Assembly (NCBI RefSeq): GCF_014204865.1
Contig: NZ_JACHMG010000001.1
Coordinates: 5,854,501-5,918,500, forward strand
Direction of reading: 5' to 3'
Source: Amycolatopsis jiangsuensis
GTDB lineage: Bacteria > Actinomycetota > Actinomycetes > Mycobacteriales > Pseudonocardiaceae
Length of the DNA stretch: 64,000 nt
The notes below the pieces were generated by a model that was given only the letters and a program-made list of their open reading frames with translations, was not told where the DNA came from and made no database searches. Position 1 is the first letter of the stretch. Each line of letters opens with the position of its first letter. Both the position numbers and the translations under genes were made by a program. Positions 1 through 6,891 of this stretch are shown piece by piece.

Positions 1-452
1 ATACGGGCACCGTCCGGATCGGTGAAGTAGATCGACGTGCCACTTTCCAGCTGGTACTGCACGCCGGCGCGGTCGAGCCGTTCGCGGGCGCCCGCCCACT
101 GGTCCGGGGTGAGGGACAGGGCGAGGTGGTGCAGCCCGCCGAGCACCTCCGCGTACGGGCCGAGGTCGAGACCCGGCAGGTCGAAGAAGGCGACGGCATT
201 GCCGTTGCCCACGTCGAAGAAGAAGTGGCTGGAGCCGGGGTAGTCGCGGTTCTCGATCAGTTCGGTGAGCGGGAAACCGAGCACGTCCTGGTAGAAGGCG
301 ATCGTCCGCTCGACGTCACCGGACAGCAGCGCGGTGTGGTGGATGCCGCGGCCCACGGTCGCCGGCCGGTTCGCCGCCGGGCGCAGGTGCGCGTCCCGCA
401 GCCGGTCGCGGGCCTCGGCGAGCTGGGCGACTTCGGTCTCGGTGGGTGCCAT
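1..452 (-). CDS. VOC-superfamily (glyoxalase/extradiol dioxygenase fold) protein, partial
   Basis: The reading frame starts at the ATG complementary to 450-452 and runs off the left window edge after about 150 codons, so the C-terminus is missing. Two beta-alpha-beta-beta-beta halves are visible, each opening with a metal-ligand-type histidine (GIHHTALL near residue 37 and GLHHLALS near residue 105). The glutamate ligand expected at the end of the second half would lie outside the window. It diverges from a hydratase and a decarboxylase of the meta-cleavage type, so a role in ring cleavage or a related dioxygenase/isomerase step is plausible. The substrate cannot be read from the sequence, and other VOC activities remain possible. 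Confidence 0.85.
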   Translation of the reverse strand, partial: MAPTETEVAQLAEARDRLRDAHLRPAANRPATVGRGIHHTALLSGDVERTIAFYQDVLGFPLTELIENRDYPGSSHFFFDVGNGNAVAFFDLPGLDLGPYAEVLGGLHHLALSLTPDQWAGARERLDRAGVQYQLESGTSIYFTDPDGAR

Positions 453-506
453 CGTCGGTCACGTCCTCTCTGGAAACCGGTACGACGAAACCGTACGCGG
501 TAAATA

Positions 507-520
507 TCTTGCGCGCAAGA
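507..520. promoter_or_regulatory. 14-bp perfect palindrome in divergent promoter region
   Basis: The sequence tcttgcgcgcaaga is a perfect 14-bp palindrome in the 159-bp gap between the divergent VOC gene and the hydratase gene. A two-fold symmetric site here is a natural operator for a dimeric regulator acting on both directions. No regulator gene is next to it on the right, so the cognate protein is unknown and may lie left of the window. Confidence 0.5.
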
Positions 521-611
521 ATTCCTCGGATGAGGTAACTTGGCGTACCGCTCAGCGGAACGGCCGGGTTGGCGTGGAGCGGATTAGGGCGGCAGAGTCC
601 GTGGTGTGCCC

Positions 612-1409
612 ATGGACGCCACCGAGCTGCAGGACGCCGTCGCGCGGTTGACCCGTGCGTACCAGCGTCGCGAGCCCATCGACCCACTCGTGAAGACGTT
701 CCCCGACGCGACTCCGGAAGACGCCTACCGCGTGCAGCAGGATCAGGTGCGTGCGTGGGTCGAGGCCGGCGACGCGGTGCGCGGCCACAAGGTCGGTCTC
801 GCCTCCGCCGCGATGCAGCGGCAGATGGGCGTCGACCAGCCGGACTACGGACATCTGACCGGTTCGATGTTCCACCTCGAACACCAGCCGATCCCGACCA
901 CGCGGTTCCTGCAGCCGCGGATCGAGCCGGAGATCGCGTTCGTGCTCGGTTCGGCGTTGCGCGGGCCGGGGGTGACCGTGGCCGACGCGGTGCGCGCGGT
1001 GGATTTCGTGTTGCCCTCGCTGGAAATCGTGGACTCCCGCATCCGCGACTGGCGCATCACGTTGTTCGACACGATCTCGGACAACGCCTCGTCCGGCGGA
1101 GTGGTGCTCGGCAGCAGCCCGACCGCGCTGGGTGCGGTCGATCTGCGGTTGGCCGGCGCCACCCTGCACGTCAACGGTGAACTCGTGGCCACCGGCGCGG
1201 GTGGCGCGGTGCTGGGTTCGCCGATCAACGCACTCGTGTGGCTGGCCAACACGGTCGGCCCACTCGGGGTGACGCTGGAACCCGGGCACGTCGTGCTGCC
1301 CGGTTCGATGACCGCCGCGCAGCCGGTACGTCCCGGCGACACCGTGGTGGCGACCATGGCCGGGCTCGGCAGCGTGACCGCGGTCTTCGCCCCGCAGGAG
1401 GAGAAGTGA
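612..1409 (+). CDS. 2-keto-4-pentenoate hydratase-type FAH-family protein
   Basis: This 265-residue protein has the fumarylacetoacetate-hydrolase-like hydratase fold. The family (MhpD/DmpE) adds water to 2-hydroxypenta-2,4-dienoate to give 4-hydroxy-2-oxovalerate, using a divalent metal. Visible family signatures are GHKVGLAS near residue 57, the metal-ligand segment RIEPEIAFVLG near residue 100, and EIVDSRI near residue 140. The start is the ATG at 612; a GTG two codons earlier (606) is an alternative and neither has a clear ribosome binding site. The 3' end overlaps the next gene by GTGA, so the two are translationally coupled. Its neighbour is a paralogous decarboxylase, as in meta-cleavage operons, where the two enzymes form a complex. 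The exact substrate is inferred. Confidence 0.85.
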   Translation: MDATELQDAVARLTRAYQRREPIDPLVKTFPDATPEDAYRVQQDQVRAWVEAGDAVRGHKVGLASAAMQRQMGVDQPDYGHLTGSMFHLEHQPIPTTRFLQPRIEPEIAFVLGSALRGPGVTVADAVRAVDFVLPSLEIVDSRIRDWRITLFDTISDNASSGGVVLGSSPTALGAVDLRLAGATLHVNGELVATGAGGAVLGSPINALVWLANTVGPLGVTLEPGHVVLPGSMTAAQPVRPGDTVVATMAGLGSVTAVFAPQEEK

Positions 1410-2167
1410 CCACCGGAATCCGTGCCGCGGCACAGGAATTGCTCGACGCGAAGCAGGAACGCGCGCAGCTCACCGAATCGTGGTCCGAGCTCGATCTCGC
1501 CACGGCCTACGCGATCCAGGACGAGGCGCTGCGGTTGCGAAAGGAGCGCGGCGAGACGCTCGTCGGCGTGAAACTCGGTCTGACGTCGCGGGCCAAGCAG
1601 CAGCGGATGGGTGTCGACGCACCGCTTCTGGCCTGGCTCACCGACGGGATGGTGCTTCCGGCCGGAGCGCCGATGCCGAAGCTGATCCATCCGCGTGCCG
1701 AACCGGAAATCGTGTTCGTGATGGGCGAACGGCTCACCGGGCCCGGGGTCACCGCGGCCACCGCGCTCGCCGCGGTGTCCCAGGTGTACGGCGGGATCGA
1801 AATCATCGACAGCCGCTACCGCGACTACCGCTTCACGCTGCCCGACGTCGTCGCGGACAACGGTTCGGCCGCGCGGTTCGGCGTCGGCCCGGTCGGCCTT
1901 CCGCCGTCCTCTTTGGACCTTTCACTGGAAGCCGCGCTGCTCGAGGTGGACGGGCAGATCGTGGACACCGCCACCGGTGCCGCGGTGCAGGGACATCCGG
2001 CCGAGGCGCTGGCGCTCGCCGCGAACACGCTGTCCGAACGGGGCCTCGCCCTGGAACCGGGCTGGGTCGTGCTCACCGGTGGGATGACCGACGCCGTCGA
2101 ACTCCGTCCGGGGGCACGCGTGGCAGCGCATTTCTCGCACCTGGGTTCGGTGACGGTCAGCGGCTGA
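1406..2167 (+). CDS. 4-oxalocrotonate decarboxylase-type FAH-family protein
   Basis: This 253-residue protein is a paralogue of the preceding hydratase and resembles the DmpH/XylI group, which decarboxylates 2-oxo-3-hexenedioate in aerobic meta-cleavage. Signatures include VGVKLGLTS near residue 51, RAEPEIVFVMG near residue 97 with acidic metal ligands, and EIIDSRYRDYRF near residue 132. The start is the GTG at 1406, preceded by a strong GGAGGAG (1396-1402) and overlapping the hydratase stop codon. The last 11 bp overlap the convergent hydrolase gene. Hydratase and decarboxylase families are close, so which paralogue does which step is less certain than the pairing itself. Confidence 0.82.
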   Translation: MTTGIRAAAQELLDAKQERAQLTESWSELDLATAYAIQDEALRLRKERGETLVGVKLGLTSRAKQQRMGVDAPLLAWLTDGMVLPAGAPMPKLIHPRAEPEIVFVMGERLTGPGVTAATALAAVSQVYGGIEIIDSRYRDYRFTLPDVVADNGSAARFGVGPVGLPPSSLDLSLEAALLEVDGQIVDTATGAAVQGHPAEALALAANTLSERGLALEPGWVVLTGGMTDAVELRPGARVAAHFSHLGSVTVSG

Positions 2168-3020
2168 GGCCCGCGACCCGGCGGATCCCGGCGATCACCC
2201 GCGGCCACACCTCCGGCGGGAGGTCGTGGCCCATCCCGGGGACCACGTCGAGGTCGGCTCGCAGTGCCCTGGCCGTCGCCCGCCCGCCGGAGACGTGCAC
2301 CAGCCGGTCGCGCGCACCGTGGATCACCAGTGAAGGCACCGAAATCCGGCGCAACCCAGCGGTGCGGTCGGGTGCGGAAAGGATTGCGCCGAGCTGCCGC
2401 AGCACCCCGCCGGGGTTCACCCCGCGGTCGTAGGTGCGCTCCGCGCGCTGCCGCAGGCGACCCTCGTCGAACGGATAGCCGGGCGACCCGATCAGCCGGA
2501 ACGTGCCGAGCGACTGTGTCACGTACTCCTCACGGTTTCGCGGTCCGCGCGCGAGCATCGAGACCGCTGCGCGGAAACTCGGCAGGCCCACGAACCGCGA
2601 GCCGGTGGTCGACATGATCGAGGTGAGCGAACGCACCCGTCGCGGGTACCGGATCGCCAGCTCCTGCGCGATCATCCCGCCCATCGACGCGCCGACCACG
2701 TGTGCCCGCTCGATGCCCAGCCCGGTGAGCAGCGCGGCGGCGTCCTCGGCCAGGTCGCCGATCGAGTAGGGCGCGGACCGCAGCAGGTACGCCCGCGCCA
2801 GGCCGGACCGGCCGGACAGCCACGAGGACCGCCCGACGTCGCGGTTGTCGAACCGCACCACCCGGAATCCGGCGGCAGCCAGCTCGGTACAGAACTCGTC
2901 GTCCCACCAGATCATCGGCGCGGCCAGGCCCATCACCAGCAGTAGTGGTGGATCCCCGGGATCGCCGAACGTCTCATGGCACAGGGTGACGCCGTTCGCC
3001 TCGATCTTCTGCTCGGTCAC
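2157..3020 (-). CDS. alpha/beta hydrolase
   Basis: A 287-residue alpha/beta-hydrolase of the RdmC/aclacinomycin-methylesterase-like group. The oxyanion region (LLLVMGLAAP near residue 28), the nucleophile elbow GASMGGM near residue 109, the acid in HGARDRLV near residue 231 and the catalytic histidine in PGMGHDLP near residue 257 are all present, so a complete Ser-Asp-His triad is visible. I prefer the GTG at 3020, which has CCGGAA six bases upstream and gives the usual short N-terminus; the frame also stays open to a GTG at 3041, which would overlap the DUF1579 stop. It follows the DUF1579 gene closely and is probably cotranscribed. The substrate is not evident; it could be an ester, lactone or a ring-fission product. 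Confidence 0.85.
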   Translation of the reverse strand: MTEQKIEANGVTLCHETFGDPGDPPLLLVMGLAAPMIWWDDEFCTELAAAGFRVVRFDNRDVGRSSWLSGRSGLARAYLLRSAPYSIGDLAEDAAALLTGLGIERAHVVGASMGGMIAQELAIRYPRRVRSLTSIMSTTGSRFVGLPSFRAAVSMLARGPRNREEYVTQSLGTFRLIGSPGYPFDEGRLRQRAERTYDRGVNPGGVLRQLGAILSAPDRTAGLRRISVPSLVIHGARDRLVHVSGGRATARALRADLDVVPGMGHDLPPEVWPRVIAGIRRVAGLSR

Positions 3021-3034
3021 GGTTCCGGAGTCTT

Positions 3035-3496
3035 TCAGCACCTCGTGTAGCGCGCACGCAGGAAGGGGCGGAACTCCAGGTCGTCACCGAGCCGGAGGTC
3101 GATCTCGTGGGTCAGCACGGCACCGTCGGTGGCCAGCCGGTGCTGCGCGACGCCGCGGTCAGTGTGCTTCTCCAGGTGCAGCGCGCCTTCGCGCCAGCCG
3201 CCGCGAGCGGGCGCGACCGGTGGAAACCCGTAGCTGTCGAAGCCGTACCAGAGCGTGTTCCCGGTGGCCGGATCGACGGTGAAGACGTTGTGGCCGTGGA
3301 ACTGCGTGCCGTCTTCACGGGTCTGCTCGTAGTCCTGCACGACCGCGAAACCCGCCAGAGCGCAGCGATAGATGCAGGTGGCAGTGGCCCTCGACGCGGG
3401 TGCCCACGGTGTCTCGGCCAGCTCCTCGGTGCCGGACCACTCGCCGGCGAAGGCGGTGAGCGCTTCGTGCGCCCGGCCGCGGGTGGGCAGATCCAT
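3035..3496 (-). CDS. DUF1579 family protein
   Basis: A 153-residue soluble protein matching the DUF1579 pattern: an N-terminal helix (HEALTAFAGEWSG), then antiparallel strands with alternating hydrophobic residues, consistent with a lipocalin-like barrel. The function of the family is not established. The start ATG at 3496 is chosen because GAGGGAG sits seven bases upstream; an in-frame ATG at 3511 lies inside the adjacent palindrome and has no such site. It is divergent from the MarR gene at 3549 and heads a two-gene unit with the hydrolase. The palindrome next to its start suggests that the MarR protein controls it. Confidence 0.8.
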   Translation of the reverse strand: MDLPTRGRAHEALTAFAGEWSGTEELAETPWAPASRATATCIYRCALAGFAVVQDYEQTREDGTQFHGHNVFTVDPATGNTLWYGFDSYGFPPVAPARGGWREGALHLEKHTDRGVAQHRLATDGAVLTHEIDLRLGDDLEFRPFLRARYTRC

Positions 3497-3504
3497 CGGG
3501 CTCC

Positions 3505-3538
3505 CTCGCATTTCGACAGGCGCCTGTCGAAATGCGAG
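3505..3538. promoter_or_regulatory. 34-bp perfect palindrome, MarR operator/promoter
   Basis: Positions 3505-3521 and 3522-3538 are exact reverse complements (half site ctcgcatttcgacaggc). On the plus strand a -35-like TCGACA (3513-3518) and a -10-like GAGACT (3536-3541) are separated by 17 bp, and the MarR ATG at 3549 follows seven bases after the -10. The palindrome therefore covers the whole core promoter of the MarR gene and starts nine bases from the DUF1579 start codon. This layout is typical of an autoregulated MarR operator controlling both directions; the binding itself is inferred. Confidence 0.8.
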
Positions 3539-3548
3539 ACTAGCACGC

Positions 3549-3986
3549 ATGGCCGATCGGACGCCCCGCGCGCACCAGTTCACCGAGCTGGTCAACGAGC
3601 TTTTCGTGGCCAATGGCGCGCTCCTGGTCGCCGGTGACGCGCTGGCTGGACCGGTCGGGCTGACCGCAGCGCAATGGCAGGTCGTGGGCTTCCTGAAGAA
3701 CGGTCCGGCCACGGTCGCGGAGCTGGCCCGCCGTCGGGGACTTCGTCGTCAGAGCGTGCAGGAGACGGTGAATCGACTGCTGTGTAACGGAATGCTCAGT
3801 CGAGTGGCCAACCCGGACGACGGTCGTGCTCCGCTGCTGCACCTCACCGACCAGGCTCGCGCCGCTGTGCGCACGCTGAGCGCGCGGCAGGTCGAGTGGG
3901 CTGAGGCGGTGGCCGGAGGCTTGCCGCCCCAGGACGTCGCCACGACTCTCCGCACGCTACGGGCGATGCGGGCCATGCTCGACTGA
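3549..3986 (+). CDS. MarR family transcriptional regulator
   Basis: A 145-residue winged-helix protein. The recognition helix region TVAELARRRGLRRQSVQETVNRL-like segment (near residues 55-77) and the wing with the conserved D-D-G-R turn (NPDDGRAPLL near residue 88) are typical MarR. These dimers usually repress divergent genes and release DNA on binding a small aromatic or other ligand. The start at 3549 lies seven bases after a -10-like hexamer, so the transcript may be leaderless, in line with the lack of a ribosome binding site. The long palindrome immediately upstream is the obvious target, which would place the DUF1579/hydrolase pair under its control. Confidence 0.9.
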   Translation: MADRTPRAHQFTELVNELFVANGALLVAGDALAGPVGLTAAQWQVVGFLKNGPATVAELARRRGLRRQSVQETVNRLLCNGMLSRVANPDDGRAPLLHLTDQARAAVRTLSARQVEWAEAVAGGLPPQDVATTLRTLRAMRAMLD

Positions 3987-3987
3987 A

Positions 3988-4031
3988 ATCACAAATAATC
4001 GACGTGACGTCAAAAATACTTGACGTGTGAT
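3988..4031. promoter_or_regulatory. inverted repeat and TGACGTCA motif before TetR gene
   Basis: The arms atcaca (3988-3993) and tgtgat (4026-4031) flank a palindromic TGACGTCA (4005-4012) and a further TTGACGTG. The stretch is much more A/T-rich than its surroundings and ends 11 bases before the TetR start codon. Long composite operators with inverted repeats are typical for EthR-like TetR proteins, so this is a likely autoregulatory site and promoter. Confidence 0.55.
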
Positions 4032-4042
4032 AAAACCGGGCC

Positions 4043-4660
4043 ATGGGCGAAGAACGACGAGGGAGCCGGCGCCGGGCGCCGACCAAGGGAGACCTGCGTG
4101 AGCGCGCGATTCTCGATGCCGCCGAGCAGCAGCTGGACTCCGAAGGCTCGGAGGGCATGACCGTGGCGACCATCGCACAGGCCGCCGGGATCACCCGGGC
4201 CGCGCTCTACTTCTACTTCGGGTCCAAGAACGAGGTCGTCGCCGCACTGGTCGAGCGGACGGTGACGACGTTGCGCGCGGAGATCGGCGCGGCGGACGTG
4301 GCCGGAGCTGCCGCTGCCGGCGATGCTGTGCGGCAGGGACTCGCACAGACTGCCCGGCTGTGGCGCGAGCACGGCACCGTGATGCGCACCGCCGTGGAGC
4401 TGTCCCCGACGGTTCCGGCGATCGACGCGGCCTGGCGCTCGGCCGTTCTCGCGCTCGTCGACACTTTCCGCGCAGTCGCCGAGCGCGCCGGTGTTCCCGC
4501 CGGAACCGGACCTCGTGACGCCGCGGCGGTCGTGGCCGCTCTGGTGTGGATGACCGAACGGAGCTTCTACCAAGCCATCGTCACCGGCGGCGAGCTGGAC
4601 GAGGCGGCGGCGACCTTGTCTCACGTATGGCTGGCGGCGCTCGGGATCACCGCGGACTGA
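4043..4660 (+). CDS. TetR family regulator, EthR-like
   Basis: A 205-residue TetR-family repressor. The N-terminal helix-turn-helix (ILDAAEQQL, then MTVATIAQAAGITRAALYFYF, residues about 22-60) resembles EthR, including the YFYFGSKNEV turn. The C-terminal half is a helical ligand-binding and dimerisation domain. It lies between a MarR gene and a small membrane-protein gene 101 bp downstream in the same direction; that gene or the box operon could be its target, but the sequence does not decide. The A/T-rich repeat cluster just upstream is the likely autoregulatory operator. Confidence 0.88.
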   Translation: MGEERRGSRRRAPTKGDLRERAILDAAEQQLDSEGSEGMTVATIAQAAGITRAALYFYFGSKNEVVAALVERTVTTLRAEIGAADVAGAAAAGDAVRQGLAQTARLWREHGTVMRTAVELSPTVPAIDAAWRSAVLALVDTFRAVAERAGVPAGTGPRDAAAVVAALVWMTERSFYQAIVTGGELDEAAATLSHVWLAALGITAD

Positions 4661-4761
4661 CCGAGGCGCATCTCTCGCGGACGGTGCCACGTCTTGCCCG
4701 GGCCGGATGCTGCGCGGTACCGTCGCTAGAGCGATCTATCAAATCGGCAAGGGGGCCTGTG

Positions 4762-5199
4762 ATGGACCTGCTTCGCGAGAAAGGGTTCACGCCGCTGCGC
4801 GTGATCCTGGCGTTTTCGGTACTCAGCACCGCTTTCCACTACTGGCACATGGTCGTGCGACCGCGGGACTACCCGCCGATCAACGGTGTACCCGAGGTCG
4901 CCGGGCAGATCGCGATCGGCGCGGGCTGGGTGGTCTTCACCGTCGTCGCCATCCTCGGCTATCGCGCTTACCTGCGGGAACGCTATCGGCGGGCGCTCAC
5001 GCTGCTGCTGGTGCACTCGCTGTCCGGGGTGGCCACGGCGGGGCACTTCCTCGTCGGTATCCCGTGGTTGCCGCAGGTCTGGCTGATCCCGCTCGTCGGG
5101 GACGTCGTGGCCGCGGTGCTGGTGTGGTCGTTCGTGGTGTGGGCGTGGTCGGTGCTCAACCGGGTGAGTGCGCGCGACCAAATCTCTACACAACATTGA
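4762..5199 (+). CDS. small integral membrane protein, unknown function
   Basis: A 145-residue protein with four predicted membrane segments (about residues 11-30, 48-68, 77-98 and 110-132). The start ATG at 4762 has AAGGGGG about six bases upstream, which favours it over in-frame upstream codons. I do not recognise a named family. It follows the TetR gene in the same direction and its stop codon falls at the -35 element of the box operon promoter. Hydrophobic efflux accessory, DoxX-like or sensor roles are all possible and none is supported by a motif. Confidence 0.65.
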   Translation: MDLLREKGFTPLRVILAFSVLSTAFHYWHMVVRPRDYPPINGVPEVAGQIAIGAGWVVFTVVAILGYRAYLRERYRRALTLLLVHSLSGVATAGHFLVGIPWLPQVWLIPLVGDVVAAVLVWSFVVWAWSVLNRVSARDQISTQH

Positions 5200-5224
5200 C
5201 GCTCGTCTCGCTCATGTAGACAAT
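5185..5224 (+). promoter_or_regulatory. boxC promoter with flanking inverted repeat
   Basis: TTGACG (5196-5201) and GACAAT (5219-5224) form a -35/-10 pair with a 17-bp spacer, ending seven bases before the boxC GTG, so transcription should begin at or next to the start codon. An inverted repeat TCTACA (5185-5190) / TGTAGA (5215-5220) brackets the -35 and overlaps the -10, as a repressor operator would. The regulator is not identified; the TetR protein encoded at 4043 is the nearest candidate. Confidence 0.6.
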
Positions 5225-5231
5225 CGGTGGA

Positions 5232-6887
5232 GTGACCACCACCACACCTGTCACGTTCGAGCGGCATCCGGACAGCTACCGGCACTGGCGGCTGGCGGTG
5301 GAGGGCGAGGTCGCCTGGCTCGAGATGGACGTCGACGCCGACGGCGGGCTCGTACCCGGGTACGAGCTGAAGCTCAACTCCTACGACCTCGGCGTCGACA
5401 TCGAGTTCTACGACGCGACGCAGCGGTTGCGCTTCGAACACCCCCAGGTGCGCGCGGTCATCGTGACCAGTGCGAAGGACAAGGTCTTCTGCGCCGGGGC
5501 GAACATCCGGATGCTGGCGGGCTCGCCGCACGAGTGGAAGGTCAACTTCTGCAAGTTCACCAACGAGACCCGCAACGGGATGGAGGACGCCACCGAGTTC
5601 TCCGGCCAGCGGTATCTCGCCGCGGTGAACGGCAGCTGCGCCGGCGGTGGTTACGAGATCGCGCTGGCCTGCGAGAAGATCCTGCTGGTGGACGACAACT
5701 CGTCCACCGTCGCGTTGCCCGAGGTGCCGCTGCTCGGCGTGCTGCCCGGCACCGGCGGGCTGACCCGGCTGGTGGACAAGCGCCGCGTCCGTCGCGACCT
5801 CGCCGACGTGTTCGCCACCCGGCCGGACGGGATCAAGGGCCGCACGGCGGTCGACTGGCGGCTGGTGGACGAGCTGGTGCCCCGCGTCGGGTTTCGCGAG
5901 AAGGTGCTGGCGCGAGCCCGGGAACTCGCCACCGAATCCGGCAGGTTGCCCGCGGAGCGGGGCGTGCCGCTGCCTCCGCTGCATCCTGACGTGAGCGAGG
6001 AGGGGATCGTCTACCGGCACGTCCGCGTCGCTTACGACCGTCCGAACGCGCTGGCCACGATCACCGTACTGGGGCCCGAAGGTGAGCCGGGCGATCTGCA
6101 CGACGAAGGCGCGGACGGCTGGCTGCTCCGGCTCACGCGTGAGCTGGACGACGTGATCCTGCGGCTGCGCACGAACGAACCCGGGCTCGGGACCTGGGTG
6201 CTGCACACGGTGGGTGATCCGGCGAAGGTGCTGGCCCACGAGCAGGCTGTGCTCGGCGCGAAGGACTGGCTGGCCAACGAAATCCTGCACTACTACAAGC
6301 GCACGCTGAAGCGGCTCGACGTCACCAGTCGTACGTTGATCGCGCTCGTCGAGCCGGGCAGCTGCTTCGCCGGCGCGCTGCTGGAACTCGCACTGGCGGC
6401 CGACCGTCAGTACATTTTGGACGGACCACCGATCGACGACGAGGATTCGCCGGAGCGGGCGTCGATCGTGGTGTCCGAAGCGAACTTCGGCGTGTTTCCG
6501 ATGGGCAACGGGCTGTCCCGGCTGCAGTCGCGCTTCTACGGCGACGACGACCACCTGGCGGCGCTGGCGCGGGAGAGCGGTCACGAGCTGTCCGCGGCGA
6601 AGGCCGTCGAGCTGGGCCTGGTCACCGACGCACCGGACGACCTCGACTGGGAGGACGAGATCCGGATCGCGTTGGAGGGGCGCGCTTCGCTGTCACCGGA
6701 CGCGTTGACCGGAATGGAGGCGAACCACCGGTTCGTCGGGCCGGAAACCGTCGAGACGAAGATCTTCGGCCGGCTGACCGCGTGGCAGAACTGGATCTTC
6801 ACCCGGCCGAACGCCTCCGGACCGGACGGCGCGCTGCGGCGGTACGGCACCGGGCAGAAAGCGGTCTTCGACAGGAAGCGGGTCTGA
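5232..6887 (+). CDS. boxC: 2,3-epoxybenzoyl-CoA dihydrolase (benzoyl-CoA-dihydrodiol lyase)
   Basis: A 551-residue protein with two crotonase-like domains, the usual BoxC length. BoxC hydrolyses 2,3-epoxybenzoyl-CoA, opening the ring non-oxygenolytically to 3,4-dehydroadipyl-CoA semialdehyde plus formate. Visible are the acyl-CoA oxyanion segment KVFCAGANIRML (near residue 84), NGSCAGGGYEIALAC (near residue 133) and PLLGVLPGTGGLTRL, followed by a second, more diverged domain with GSCFAGALLELALAADR near residue 377. The GTG start lies seven bases after a good -10 element and has no usable upstream ribosome binding site, consistent with a leaderless mRNA. It is the first gene of a four-gene operon with boxB, benzoate CoA ligase and an amidohydrolase. 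Confidence 0.93.
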   Translation: MTTTTPVTFERHPDSYRHWRLAVEGEVAWLEMDVDADGGLVPGYELKLNSYDLGVDIEFYDATQRLRFEHPQVRAVIVTSAKDKVFCAGANIRMLAGSPHEWKVNFCKFTNETRNGMEDATEFSGQRYLAAVNGSCAGGGYEIALACEKILLVDDNSSTVALPEVPLLGVLPGTGGLTRLVDKRRVRRDLADVFATRPDGIKGRTAVDWRLVDELVPRVGFREKVLARARELATESGRLPAERGVPLPPLHPDVSEEGIVYRHVRVAYDRPNALATITVLGPEGEPGDLHDEGADGWLLRLTRELDDVILRLRTNEPGLGTWVLHTVGDPAKVLAHEQAVLGAKDWLANEILHYYKRTLKRLDVTSRTLIALVEPGSCFAGALLELALAADRQYILDGPPIDDEDSPERASIVVSEANFGVFPMGNGLSRLQSRFYGDDDHLAALARESGHELSAAKAVELGLVTDAPDDLDWEDEIRIALEGRASLSPDALTGMEANHRFVGPETVETKIFGRLTAWQNWIFTRPNASGPDGALRRYGTGQKAVFDRKRV

Positions 6888-6891
6888 ACCC

